IMG/VR virus record: IMGVR_UViG_3300033148_003903
Location: 1 to 48,066 of that record
DNA from: a virus
Strand: one strand, 5' to 3'
DNA: 48,066 nt
The notes under the pieces: generated by a model
The model's input: the letters and a program-made list of their open reading frames with translations, nothing else
Told to the model about the DNA's origin: nothing
Databases searched by the model: none
In this document: in pieces, positions 30,325 to 40,182 of the stretch
Layout of the letters: each line of letters opens with the position of its first letter
Position numbering within the stretch: position 1 is the stretch's first letter
Made by a program: the position numbers and the translations under genes

Positions 30325-32846
30325 TATTATTCTTATGCTCTGCCGTCTGGGGCCAGGGAGTCAGGCAGCACATACCGGCCTTTAACGCCGGTGAAGTGAG
30401 TCCGTTAATGGAGGCCCGGATAGACTTCGGGAAGTATGACAATTCCTGCCGAACGCTCCAGAATATGCTGGTCTTAACTCAGGGCCCGGTTACGAGACGG
30501 CCGGGAACGAAGTACATTGCAGAGGTCAAAACCAGTTCTCTGGCTACGCGGATCATCAGCTTTGAATACTCAAAGGACGATACGTACATTTTAGAACTCG
30601 GCAACCTGTATATGAGGGTCTATCGGAACGGCGCGGTTGTTTTGGATGGGGCGAGTGCTTTTGAGTTGGTAACGGAGTTTTTAACGGCGGATCTATTCGA
30701 TATTCAGTTTGCTCAATCTGAAAATGTAATGTATCTGGTGCATGGGGACCATACTCCTCAGAGATTAACGCGAGCCGACCACAACGACTGGACGATTGCC
30801 GACGCCAATTTCATTACAGGCCCGTTCCTCGATGAGAACGTCGAGGATACTACTATCTTCGCAGACGACACGACAGGGACGGTTACTCTGATAGCCGATG
30901 CGAATATCTGGACGGAGGACCACGAAGGGGCCTTATGGCGAATCACACACAGAACGGAAGAGAGTTCTTTGAGCGGCGTTCTCGACGCCAATGAATCATC
31001 TTCTGAAATCTCGGTATCCGGTGGTTACGATTTTACAACGCATGGAGCGTGGAAGGGCACTATCAGACTCGAACGTAGTTTTGACGCAAATTCTACCTGG
31101 GAGGCCGTTACTACCCGCCACAGCGAAGAGGACACGAACATTGATTTTTCCGATACAGAGGAGGACTCCGGGGTTATCTATAGAGTGACTATGGAGAGTT
31201 TTGAGAGCGGTGCGGCTACGTACAATCTATCGGTTTTCGATAGCTCTCAAGACGGTATTGTAAGGATTGTCGATTTCGTCGATGCGAACGAAGTGACGGC
31301 TTTGGTTCACAGCGAATTGGCCTCGACTGACGCAACTACTCGATGGGCCGAAGGATACTGGTCGGACGAGCGGGGCTGGCCGCAAACAGTCGTATTCCAT
31401 GAAGAACGCATAATTTACGGCGGAAGTGAGAGTTATCCCCAGACGGTATGGGCGTCGGAATCGGGCGGTGACTATGAGAATATGACGGAGGGTATCGACG
31501 ACGACGATGCGTTTGTCTTCGTTCTTTCGGGCCAGAATCCTATCCAGTGGATGCTATCTCAAAGCTATATCCTGATGGGCACTACAGGTGGGGCGGCGCG
31601 ATTGGGGAATTCTGATGAGCCTCTAACCCCGACTACTCCGGATTTCAGGATGCAAGCGCCGCACGGCAGCGCCTACATTCAAGCAGTAATGGCCGGGGAC
31701 GCGGTGCTATACGTCGAACGCGGCGGTACGAAGGTTAGGGAGTTCGTATTCAATTTAGAGCGAGACCGATTCGTCGCTCCCGACTTGACTGTTCTGTCCG
31801 AACACATAACCGATAGCGGTATAATCGAAATAGCATATCAGACTCGCCCGGAGTCGATTCTGTGGTGCGTGCGAGACGACGGTGTTCTCTTATCTCTAAC
31901 TTACGAGCAGCGAGATCAGAACGTCGTAGGATGGGGTCGGCACGTTACGAATGGTGACTTTGAATCGGTCGCCGTTATACCCGGCGACGACGAAGATGAA
32001 GTCTGGGTAGTTGTGAAAAGGACGATAGATGGCAGCACGGTCAGGTACGTCGAGCAGTTCCAACCGAGAAACTGGGACGATCAGGAAGATGCATGGTATT
32101 GTGATAGCGGATTATCCTTTGATGGGGGGGACAGTGAGATTATTACAGGAATCACCCTCGCCGATCCGGCTGTGGTCACAGTCGCGTCGTGGCCCGCTGA
32201 CGGCGACGGTACTGACCTTGCAGACGGCGATCAGGTTCTAATAACCGGCGTGAACGGCACAACAGAACTGAACGGTAATATCTATACCGTTGACGACGCT
32301 AATTCGACGGATAAGACCTTCAGCTTGGACGACAGTGCGAGCGTCGGCGATATAAACTCAGTAGGTTTCACAACCTACATATCAAGCGGAGCCGTCCAGC
32401 GATATGAAAAGAACTTTAGTAACCTCGATCACTTAGAAGGCGAGGAGGTCGTAGTCTATTCCGACGGCGATGCCCAGCCAAGCGCTACGGTTGTCGATGG
32501 CGCAGTTACGCTGTCTGAATGGGCGAATACAGTGCGGATAGGACTGTCATATACCTCTGTACTCGAGACAATGCCGATATTCTTTAGAACGCAATCGGGG
32601 ACGTTCCTGTCTGATAAGAAGATTATAATGACGGTTTTTATTGATTTCTTCGAGACTTTAGGGGCCGAATACGGGGTCGAGGGCGATGTAAACCCGATAG
32701 ATTTCAGTGATAGCAGTGAGGTCTTTTCAGGGTTCAAGAGCCTGTCCTTCCCGCACGGGATATGGGAAAAGGCGACGATTTACATACAGGAATCGCTACC
32801 TGTACCCCAAACGATACGGGGCATAGACGTAGAATTTAGGTGGTAA
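30303..32846 (+). CDS. Tail tubular protein B-like (gp12-like) with signal peptide
   Basis: The 847-residue product has the gp12-type opening FNAGEVSPLMEARIDFGKYD and LQNMLVLTQGPVTRRPGT. It is preceded by RAWLILFLCSAVWGQG, which looks like a Sec signal. GTG 30303 is required: it has GGAG eight bases upstream, and no later start codon lies before the conserved core. In T7 this protein forms the tail nozzle. A cleavable signal on it would be remarkable. Confidence 0.8.
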   Translation: MAKRAWLILFLCSAVWGQGVRQHIPAFNAGEVSPLMEARIDFGKYDNSCRTLQNMLVLTQGPVTRRPGTKYIAEVKTSSLATRIISFEYSKDDTYILELGNLYMRVYRNGAVVLDGASAFELVTEFLTADLFDIQFAQSENVMYLVHGDHTPQRLTRADHNDWTIADANFITGPFLDENVEDTTIFADDTTGTVTLIADANIWTEDHEGALWRITHRTEESSLSGVLDANESSSEISVSGGYDFTTHGAWKGTIRLERSFDANSTWEAVTTRHSEEDTNIDFSDTEEDSGVIYRVTMESFESGAATYNLSVFDSSQDGIVRIVDFVDANEVTALVHSELASTDATTRWAEGYWSDERGWPQTVVFHEERIIYGGSESYPQTVWASESGGDYENMTEGIDDDDAFVFVLSGQNPIQWMLSQSYILMGTTGGAARLGNSDEPLTPTTPDFRMQAPHGSAYIQAVMAGDAVLYVERGGTKVREFVFNLERDRFVAPDLTVLSEHITDSGIIEIAYQTRPESILWCVRDDGVLLSLTYEQRDQNVVGWGRHVTNGDFESVAVIPGDDEDEVWVVVKRTIDGSTVRYVEQFQPRNWDDQEDAWYCDSGLSFDGGDSEIITGITLADPAVVTVASWPADGDGTDLADGDQVLITGVNGTTELNGNIYTVDDANSTDKTFSLDDSASVGDINSVGFTTYISSGAVQRYEKNFSNLDHLEGEEVVVYSDGDAQPSATVVDGAVTLSEWANTVRIGLSYTSVLETMPIFFRTQSGTFLSDKKIIMTVFIDFFETLGAEYGVEGDVNPIDFSDSSEVFSGFKSLSFPHGIWEKATIYIQESLPVPQTIRGIDVEFRW

Positions 32847-32848
32847 AG

Positions 32849-33208
32849 TTGATAATTCAACCGCAACAGTTTCATCCGCAAGATGCGATCCAGTTGACCG
32901 GCTGCACGCCCGAACAGGCGGCGTTCAATCAGGCGACCGGCCCGGCGTATAGTTTCTTCGACGGCGACGAACTTCTGGCCTGCGGCGGGGCTCGGACATA
33001 CGGGGTTGGAGAGGCATGGCTGATGGTATCGGAGAAGGTTAGGGGCGAGATGAAAAAGACCCTGATAGAGACTACCGCTCATGTTATCGATAAGATCGTG
33101 CGGGAACAGAGTTTATGGCGATTATGGGCGAATACGGACAGGAGTGAGAATTTCCTGCGTCATATAGGATTCAAGAAGGTCGATGCCTTCAAATGGGAGG
33201 CTAAATAA
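32849..33208 (+). CDS. GNAT-like internal virion protein A-like
   Basis: The 119-residue product resembles an acetyltransferase-fold (GNAT) protein (LLACGGARTYGVGEAWLMVSE, then SENFLRHIGFKKV). Proteins of this size and position are the gp13-like ejection accessory of T7-type phages. TTG 32849 is preferred, five bases after AGGTGG, though GTG 32840 is possible. It would be involved in virion assembly rather than in acetylation. Confidence 0.65.
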   Translation: MIIQPQQFHPQDAIQLTGCTPEQAAFNQATGPAYSFFDGDELLACGGARTYGVGEAWLMVSEKVRGEMKKTLIETTAHVIDKIVREQSLWRLWANTDRSENFLRHIGFKKVDAFKWEAK

Positions 33209-33723
33209 TGGAAGTAGTGGCAAGTAGCGTGGTAGCGGCGGCTAAGGGCGCGGCCGCTGCACCAATATCAACGGGAATGACTGTAGCGGGTTTGGGCATG
33301 ACGGCCATGGGCCAAATGAGGGCCGGACGTGACGAGGAGGCGGCTTTCAAGCAGAGGGCCGCTATGCTCGAGGCACAGTCGGCAGAGGAGTTGAGGGCAG
33401 GCAGGGAGCGTGGCAGGCTCACCAGGAGCGAAGGCCGCCGCCTAACGGCCCGACAGAAGGTCTTGGCGGCCAAAGGCGGCGTTAAGAGCTTTACGGGCGC
33501 GCCCTTATTGGTTCAGGTAGAGACTCTTGCCGAAATCGAGCATGAGGCCGCTATTCTTCAAGCAGAGGGCGGTATCAGTAGTCAGCAGCTACTCTCTCAG
33601 GCCGAGTACGAGAAGCGGACAGGCCGCCGTCGCCGAAAGGCGGGGGTATTCGCGGCCGGAACGTCGTTATTGACCGGCGGAGGTCTATTGTACGGCTCGT
33701 TAAGAAAGCGGGGCATGGCATAA
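33208..33723 (+). CDS. Internal virion protein B-like (gp14-like)
   Basis: The 171-residue product has an N-terminal Ala and Gly-rich membrane-active segment, a charged helix (REERGRLTRSEGRR-type) and TARQKVLAAKGGVKSFTGAP followed by LLVQVETLAEIEHEA, as in gp14-like ejection proteins. The C-terminus has a second hydrophobic stretch (GVFAAGTSLLTGGG). It would form the outer-membrane part of the ejection channel. Confidence 0.7.
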   Translation: MEVVASSVVAAAKGAAAAPISTGMTVAGLGMTAMGQMRAGRDEEAAFKQRAAMLEAQSAEELRAGRERGRLTRSEGRRLTARQKVLAAKGGVKSFTGAPLLVQVETLAEIEHEAAILQAEGGISSQQLLSQAEYEKRTGRRRRKAGVFAAGTSLLTGGGLLYGSLRKRGMA

Positions 33724-33724
33724 T

Positions 33725-35527
33725 ATGGCAAGATTACCAGGATTCGTAAGCAGGAGAGTAAGATCGGCCCGCGTAGGCGACTTGCCGGACCCCCGCCCGA
33801 TCGAGGCTGGCCAGACGGGTAGAGGCATAGCCGGGGCCGGGGCTGGGATTGCCGGGATAGGATTGCAGGGTATCGCGGACGCCACGGAAATCCAGGAAAA
33901 GATCAATATTACCGATACTAACCGTGAGATTGCCAACGTCAGCGGGTTTATCAACGCCCAAGTGAACGGGATGCAGGAATTCGTCGCACAGAACGACGAT
34001 TACACTTTGTACCCGAAGGAATGGGAAGGTCGCTTGAAAGCCATCCAGGAGGCGATAGCAAATGTCAGTAGCTCAGATGCAAGAGAGTCTTTACAGAACG
34101 CCTTTGCCAAGAACAAGGCGGGCTATCAATCCTATGTAACGAGGTCGATTAACCTGGGCAAGGTGGAGCGGGCGGACGCCGACGGTCGAGCCAATATGGC
34201 TAATATCATCGGCGCTGATTATTCCGTCGAGACTGAGGCGATAAATGCACGGAGGGCAGTTGAAGCCGGGAAAGCGGGCGTCGAACCTCTTACTCAAGCC
34301 GAAGTTAAGATGCAGCGGATCGACGACATCATAGCGGCCAACGTATCGACGAACGTTTGGGATAGAGTAACTGCCGGTAAGTTTAGGGCTGCGGCGATTG
34401 AAGGTATTACGGCTGTTGACGATAAACACGTAGCGAATGTTCTTTTGGGTATTGGAGCATCCGCAAAACATCAAGAGGGTCCAAATGCAGGTCTTATTGA
34501 TTTAGATGAAGGTATCGACAACATTAACGCAACCGATGCAACGCCCCTACAGAAACAGGATGCAATTAAGAACCTTGAATTGCAATGGGCCGACGAGCGG
34601 CGAGGCCGGGCGGTTCAAATTGAAAAGGATGAGAATGCGACCAGAGACGCTATCAATAAGGCCCAATTCGCAGGCGATCTTACAGTAATGCAGAATCTTA
34701 TCGAGAACGGTATCGAAGGTGTCGGAATCCTTCCTGAAACAGAGCAGGGCGTATTACTCCGAGCTATCAGAGCCGACTTGGACGCAATAGAAAAGGGCGT
34801 TGCCATAGAGACGGATTGGCGAAGTTATGAGAAGGTTCGGCGATTAGTCGATCCGTTGGCCAACGGCGATAAGACATACGACGAAGTAATGGCCGTCTAT
34901 TACGAGGAATCGAAGAATTTAGGGCGGCAGGAACGCAAAGAGCTTATGGAGAAACTGATTACCGCCGCAGAGACTAAAGCTAAGGCCGAGCCGACTAACC
35001 CCGAAGACCAGCGGATACGCAAGGCGATAAGCGAATTCGAGACAAATAACCTGTTCGTAATGTCAGACGACGAAGTACGCGAAATGTTGGATGAGGAGCA
35101 GTATAGAACCTACGAGAATTGGGACGATGAACAGCAGGCTAATTTCCTCGAAAATGAGTCGGTCAAGAAGGAAGTCGAAATGCTAAACGATTACGACCAA
35201 TGGCTCGCCGAACAGAAGACTCCGCCGACTATCGAGCAGAAAGAGGCGTGGCTTGATGATATTACAAAAGTGCCGAAAACTAAACAGGCTAAGAGTTTTT
35301 TCCGGAAGGTCGCTACTTCTGGTTTTAATTTATTATTTGGGCAATCTCAGTTTGAGCAAGGGGAATTTACGGGTTTTGGCGTCGAGATACCACGGGGCGA
35401 CGAACCGCAACTTGGCCCTATTGATACCGGGCGAGTGACTGTAGTTGATAAGGACGGAAACAAATTCACACTGCCGAAGAATCAATTGGAAGAAGCTGAA
35501 GCTCAGGGATTCACACTTATAAAATGA
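33725..35527 (+). CDS. Internal virion protein C-like (gp15-like)
   Basis: The 600-residue product is helical throughout and has an N-terminal Gly and Ala-rich stretch (GRGIAGAGAGIAGIG). No enzyme motif is seen. It lies between the gp14-like and gp16-like genes, as gp15 does. It overlaps the next gene by ATGA. It would form the ejection tube crossing the periplasm. Confidence 0.7.
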   Translation: MARLPGFVSRRVRSARVGDLPDPRPIEAGQTGRGIAGAGAGIAGIGLQGIADATEIQEKINITDTNREIANVSGFINAQVNGMQEFVAQNDDYTLYPKEWEGRLKAIQEAIANVSSSDARESLQNAFAKNKAGYQSYVTRSINLGKVERADADGRANMANIIGADYSVETEAINARRAVEAGKAGVEPLTQAEVKMQRIDDIIAANVSTNVWDRVTAGKFRAAAIEGITAVDDKHVANVLLGIGASAKHQEGPNAGLIDLDEGIDNINATDATPLQKQDAIKNLELQWADERRGRAVQIEKDENATRDAINKAQFAGDLTVMQNLIENGIEGVGILPETEQGVLLRAIRADLDAIEKGVAIETDWRSYEKVRRLVDPLANGDKTYDEVMAVYYEESKNLGRQERKELMEKLITAAETKAKAEPTNPEDQRIRKAISEFETNNLFVMSDDEVREMLDEEQYRTYENWDDEQQANFLENESVKKEVEMLNDYDQWLAEQKTPPTIEQKEAWLDDITKVPKTKQAKSFFRKVATSGFNLLFGQSQFEQGEFTGFGVEIPRGDEPQLGPIDTGRVTVVDKDGNKFTLPKNQLEEAEAQGFTLIK

Positions 35528-38500
35528 CACTTGACCTGATACCAGTAAAAGAACCCCGGAAACGAGAACTGGATTTAGTTCCCGTAATAGAGCCTATCAC
35601 GGAACAAGAGGACGCTCTATTTTCCGGTGATATTGAGATTGGCGAATTCCCCGGCTGGCCCTTGACTGGCATTGTAGGGAACGAAGAAATCGCTGCCAAC
35701 TCATCCGCCGCTCTGTACTACAATAGGAATTACGGCGTCCCTCATCCGCAGGCGTTTGACTTGGTGCGTGAATTTGAAATGCTGCATTTCGGGCAGGAAA
35801 TACCCGCCGCTACGGCGTGGGAACGAATCAAGCAAAGCTACCGAAACGGCAAGGCTAATACGCAGGCTAATGATTTAGGTTATCAGATAGCAGTCGATTC
35901 ATTTACCGACCCGGAAGCCTACGAGAAGAACCTCGACCAACTTACTAAACTATGGTCTGGGATTACGCCGGACTATTGGGAACAGAATCGTAGTTTACTC
36001 GAAAGGTTCGCTGCCGGAGGAGGCGAACAGATTCCACATCAGCTACAAGCGGCTAAAAATGCCGGTAAATATGGCATGGTAGGTGCTATTATAGGTGGCT
36101 TGGCGGGTTTTTCTGTTGGCGGGCCTGCTGGCGGTGCTGCCGGTTTCAAACTCGCAGGCGGGGCAGGTGCGGCTTTTGGTGCTTTCGATAGGATGCGTAA
36201 ACTCGAAACGGGCGGCATAATGCTTTCCATGATGGATGTCGAGGACGAGTTCGGTAATAAAATGGACCCGAAATTGGCCGCCGCCGCCTCCCATATTGCC
36301 GGTACATTCAATGGTGCTGTCGAGATAGCTGAGTTCGCTACTCTATTATCGGCCTTTGGTATCGGCACGAAAGTCTTTGAGAACGCAGCAGCGAAGGTAA
36401 CGTCTTCCTTATTGGCTAAGGGCACATTCGCTGAAATAGCCGCCAAGCACGTCTTGAAGTTCGGTGCGATTATGGCTACCGAGCAGGCCCAGGAATTCGT
36501 ACAGGAAACGTCGGGTGTATTTGCAGAGGAGCTTGCCAAGCAAATCAATAATGACAGGGCGGGAACGGAATTCAAGCCGATTACTGGGGCCGAACTGCTC
36601 GCTCAATATAAGGAAATAGCCGAAAAGACATTTTTCGCCGTAGGCGGTTTGGCGGGCGTCGGCACATCCTTTACGTTCATGCAACAAGTTTTGGCCCCAC
36701 AGACTATCGTAGAGCCTGAAGTTGCACCGGAAAAGGCCGTAGAAAAACCCGCCGAGGCCCCCGTCGTTGAAAAGCCTGCCGAAGCCGCAGTATCGCCTGA
36801 ATTTGAGGCCGAGGAGGCTGAACTGGACGAAATACGCGCCAGGGCGACTAAGAGGCGTGCCGAGAGGGCCGCTAAGCCCCCTGCCGTTGCCAAGCCGACC
36901 GTAACACCCCCCGCCGTCAAAGCCGCCCCAGCAGCCGCACAGAAACCTACAGTGCCACCGCAGCCCACAAGACAGGAATTAACGGCCCGCAAAGCAGAAC
37001 TAAGGCAAAAAATCCTCGATGCTGAGACTGAAGGACGCTCATTTGACTTGATTCTAAAGCGCCCACTCAAGGCCCAACGCTTTGCAATCGGTGAGTTGGG
37101 GGCCATTGAACGGCAATTAGGCAAAAAGAAGCCTCCAGCAGCCGCACAGGAGGCCGTAGAGGGGAAGGTAGACACACGCACTTACGAAGACAAGATACGC
37201 GATTTGCCAGAGGGCGACACAGATGCGGCAATGGATATATACACTAAGCATGTTGACGAGGCGGCTGGTGCTCTCATAAGCAAAATAAAAGACCAACCTT
37301 GGGTAGAAGATGTGTACTCAGTTTGGGGGTCAACTACCTCTCATTACTTGACGGTCGAAGATACAGACGGCGATCAATTCGTTTTAAGAATTAGCGACCA
37401 CGATACCGTCTATAGTGCAGATGGTGTTGTAAATGCAGAGAACTCTATTGCAGATATTGTTGATGTTGGTTTGTACCTAATTAGTAAGTATTACGATAAG
37501 GCTCTCAGCCAGCTCCCCGCCCCCAAGGCAGAGGGGAAGAAAGCGTTTGAAATGACGTTGCTGGAATTTGGGAAAAGCAAGTTATCACCAGAACAGGCTG
37601 CTCACATTACTAAAACCCAGCAAGTTAAGAGTTTCTATCCACAACACCGAAAAGAAATTACGGCAGCGATAGAACGCGGCGATACCGTGCCTTTGCGAGT
37701 CCTCAAGGAGTTCAAGGGTGAAAAGTTCGCTGATGAGATTCTTGATAAGGGCAAGTTGCCTGGCGGCAGGCAGGCGGGCGGCACAATCTTATTCGACCCG
37801 GACGAATGGGCTGATATGATAAGAGCGGCGGATATTTACTTCAAGCGTGGGGCGCAGACGTTGGCCGAACTCGCCGATAAATTAGTAGCTGATTTCGGAG
37901 AGGAAATAAGGCAGGCTATACCGGAGTTACTGGAGCAGGTTAAAGGCAAGAAAAAAACACCCAACAAGAAGAAACCAAAAAAAACTCCGAAGTCACCTAT
38001 CCCTAAAATCAGCAAAGAACAATTAACACCACCTGAAGTAAGAAAAGAAATTGCAACTAAAATCAAAAGTGAAATTCCGGAATCCGACATTGCAACACAA
38101 GATGCAGTGAACGTAATGGAGGCATATTGGAAGGAGTTTGATGAACGTGAATTGGAAATAAATGTGGCAACGATAAAGAATCAGGAAGCTATTGCAAACG
38201 CTCTTGGTAAAACACAATACTTACCTGAGAGTAATCCTGAAGTTGCTAATACCTCTCGTGCGATGATGTTGTACATTGACCTAAAAGAACATCCGGCTGG
38301 TCATAATTTTGTAGATAAGTTATCAGAGCAGCAGACGCAGTTGTACAATTTGTCACAAGATTTACCTGCCAACATACGCAAAATAGCAGATGGAATAATA
38401 CGGCAAAATAAGAAGTTTGGTGAGATGGCAGTCAATGAGGAAGTTATTGCAAACGCCAGAGAGAATTACATAGCGCACTTATGGCAGAAACCTGTTAAGC

Positions 38501-40173
38501 AAGAAGCGTTACGTGCTCGTTTCCGGCAAACAACCGCCAGGGCAAAGCAAAGAACTATTGAAGGCGGTATAGTAGAGGGGCTTTCGCGCGGTAAAAAACT
38601 CAGAGTTGACGATGTTACGTTAGCTACCCAAATAGCTCAGTCGCAAATCAATCAAGCATTGGTTGGAAAGCGACTGTTGACTTTAGGCAAGGATTGGGGC
38701 TTATTGTCTCATAAACAGCTTGAAGATTGGGTACAGGTTGAACACCCAGGATTTACTACTTGGAAATGGGCAGGAAAGGCGGATCAAGCAAAAACGTATG
38801 GCAGGAACTTCTTCGTAACAGAGGAAGGCAATCTAATGGAGCGAATACCTGTTTATGCCGAACCCAAATTAGGGAAAGTGCTTAATAACGTATTTACACC
38901 TTCTGCTTTATACAAAATTCCAGGTGTCAAGACCGTGTCGAGGTATAACGCTCAAATAAAATCCACCATTTTGTTTACAAGCCTTTATCATCATCAAGCG
39001 TACATGAGAAGCTATGCTTTCGGCAGTAGAGGACTGAACCCCAAAAAGGCTTATGATTTAGGCAGGCAAGCTATAATGAATATGACGCCGGAAGTGCGTC
39101 TATTGGTGCGAAACGGCTTAACGATTGGACGCATACAGGACTATGATCCGCGCATGATAGAAGGTGAACAAACTATTTGGGGGAGAGCATTATCATCTAC
39201 AAAGCCAACGGAGGCTATAAGGAAGAAACTTGTTGCATTGAGAAAGAGGCAGGAACGGTTTTTGTTCAATAAAATGGGACCGGCTCTGAAAATGCAGGCT
39301 GGGCTTTTGGAATTAAGGGCTGAATTAAAGAGAAATCAGGCCGAATTAGAGGCGGGCAATATAACTGCGGATGAGATTGCTGTTGCAGTAGCCAATTTGA
39401 TAAACAATGATTTTGGTGGTTTGCATTTGGGGCGTATGGGTAGAAGTCAAACAGCACAGCATTTATTTAGGCTTCTTGCACTTGCCCCTGACTGGACGGA
39501 ATCAAATATTCGTTCGGCAGTTGACGCATTTAGGGGAGGCGAAACAGGGTACTTGCATAGAATGTTCTGGGGTAGAATAGCAGCAAAGGGTTTGGGGGCG
39601 ACTATCCTTTTTAATTTATTGCTGGCCTCATTTGACGACGAGGATTTCGTAGAGAGATATAAAAAGGCATGGAAAACCGGTCGATTGCGATGGTTGGATG
39701 TTGATATAACCCCCATCTACAAGGCATTAGGTGGTGATACGGATGCACGAAAATACTTTTCTTTAATTGGTCATTTTCGAGATCCAGTTAAATTTATTGC
39801 TCATCCATTTATTTCAGCAAAGCATAAAGGAAGTGTATTGTCCAGAATTATGTTGGATATGATGATAGGGCAAGATTGGGCAGGCCGGGAATTTACTACG
39901 ATTGGAGAATTAGCGGGAATAACAGAAGATGGTAAGCGTTCTGGCCGCCTTGTAAAATATGAAAGAGGCGGCGCACGGCCAATAGATCCATCGCAAATTC
40001 CATCTTATGCTTTATATCAGGTTAGGTCGGCAATGCCTATACCAATGCAAAATCTGATAGCCTTTATGGGTGGCGAAATGGATGCTTTCGATGCTATTAC
40101 CAAAAGTGCAGGGTTAATGACAGCTACAACATATCCTAAAGAAACGACAAAACTAAAAGGACTGAGTAGATAG
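35524..40173 (+). CDS. Giant internal virion protein D-like (gp16-like)
   Basis: The 1549-residue product has helices and hydrophobic Gly-rich segments (residues about 175-225), an Ala, Pro and Lys linker (about 398-480), and a region with GDQFVLRISDHDTVYS like polyvalent-protein domains. A lysine and proline linker follows (about 808-825), then a C-terminal region with ALAPDWTESNIRSAV. The DNA from about 38000 on is clearly AT-richer than the rest. No lytic transglycosylase motif is evident at the N-terminus. It would be ejected with the DNA. Confidence 0.7.
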   Translation: MTLDLIPVKEPRKRELDLVPVIEPITEQEDALFSGDIEIGEFPGWPLTGIVGNEEIAANSSAALYYNRNYGVPHPQAFDLVREFEMLHFGQEIPAATAWERIKQSYRNGKANTQANDLGYQIAVDSFTDPEAYEKNLDQLTKLWSGITPDYWEQNRSLLERFAAGGGEQIPHQLQAAKNAGKYGMVGAIIGGLAGFSVGGPAGGAAGFKLAGGAGAAFGAFDRMRKLETGGIMLSMMDVEDEFGNKMDPKLAAAASHIAGTFNGAVEIAEFATLLSAFGIGTKVFENAAAKVTSSLLAKGTFAEIAAKHVLKFGAIMATEQAQEFVQETSGVFAEELAKQINNDRAGTEFKPITGAELLAQYKEIAEKTFFAVGGLAGVGTSFTFMQQVLAPQTIVEPEVAPEKAVEKPAEAPVVEKPAEAAVSPEFEAEEAELDEIRARATKRRAERAAKPPAVAKPTVTPPAVKAAPAAAQKPTVPPQPTRQELTARKAELRQKILDAETEGRSFDLILKRPLKAQRFAIGELGAIERQLGKKKPPAAAQEAVEGKVDTRTYEDKIRDLPEGDTDAAMDIYTKHVDEAAGALISKIKDQPWVEDVYSVWGSTTSHYLTVEDTDGDQFVLRISDHDTVYSADGVVNAENSIADIVDVGLYLISKYYDKALSQLPAPKAEGKKAFEMTLLEFGKSKLSPEQAAHITKTQQVKSFYPQHRKEITAAIERGDTVPLRVLKEFKGEKFADEILDKGKLPGGRQAGGTILFDPDEWADMIRAADIYFKRGAQTLAELADKLVADFGEEIRQAIPELLEQVKGKKKTPNKKKPKKTPKSPIPKISKEQLTPPEVRKEIATKIKSEIPESDIATQDAVNVMEAYWKEFDERELEINVATIKNQEAIANALGKTQYLPESNPEVANTSRAMMLYIDLKEHPAGHNFVDKLSEQQTQLYNLSQDLPANIRKIADGIIRQNKKFGEMAVNEEVIANARENYIAHLWQKPVKQEALRARFRQTTARAKQRTIEGGIVEGLSRGKKLRVDDVTLATQIAQSQINQALVGKRLLTLGKDWGLLSHKQLEDWVQVEHPGFTTWKWAGKADQAKTYGRNFFVTEEGNLMERIPVYAEPKLGKVLNNVFTPSALYKIPGVKTVSRYNAQIKSTILFTSLYHHQAYMRSYAFGSRGLNPKKAYDLGRQAIMNMTPEVRLLVRNGLTIGRIQDYDPRMIEGEQTIWGRALSSTKPTEAIRKKLVALRKRQERFLFNKMGPALKMQAGLLELRAELKRNQAELEAGNITADEIAVAVANLINNDFGGLHLGRMGRSQTAQHLFRLLALAPDWTESNIRSAVDAFRGGETGYLHRMFWGRIAAKGLGATILFNLLLASFDDEDFVERYKKAWKTGRLRWLDVDITPIYKALGGDTDARKYFSLIGHFRDPVKFIAHPFISAKHKGSVLSRIMLDMMIGQDWAGREFTTIGELAGITEDGKRSGRLVKYERGGARPIDPSQIPSYALYQVRSAMPIPMQNLIAFMGGEMDAFDAITKSAGLMTATTYPKETTKLKGLSR

Positions 40174-40182
40174 GAGCCTCAA

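Noticed and set aside
36603-37181. Minus-strand open frame of 192 codons in the ejection protein gene
   Set aside because: Low-complexity complement of the Ala-Pro linker; no ribosome site or recognisable motif.
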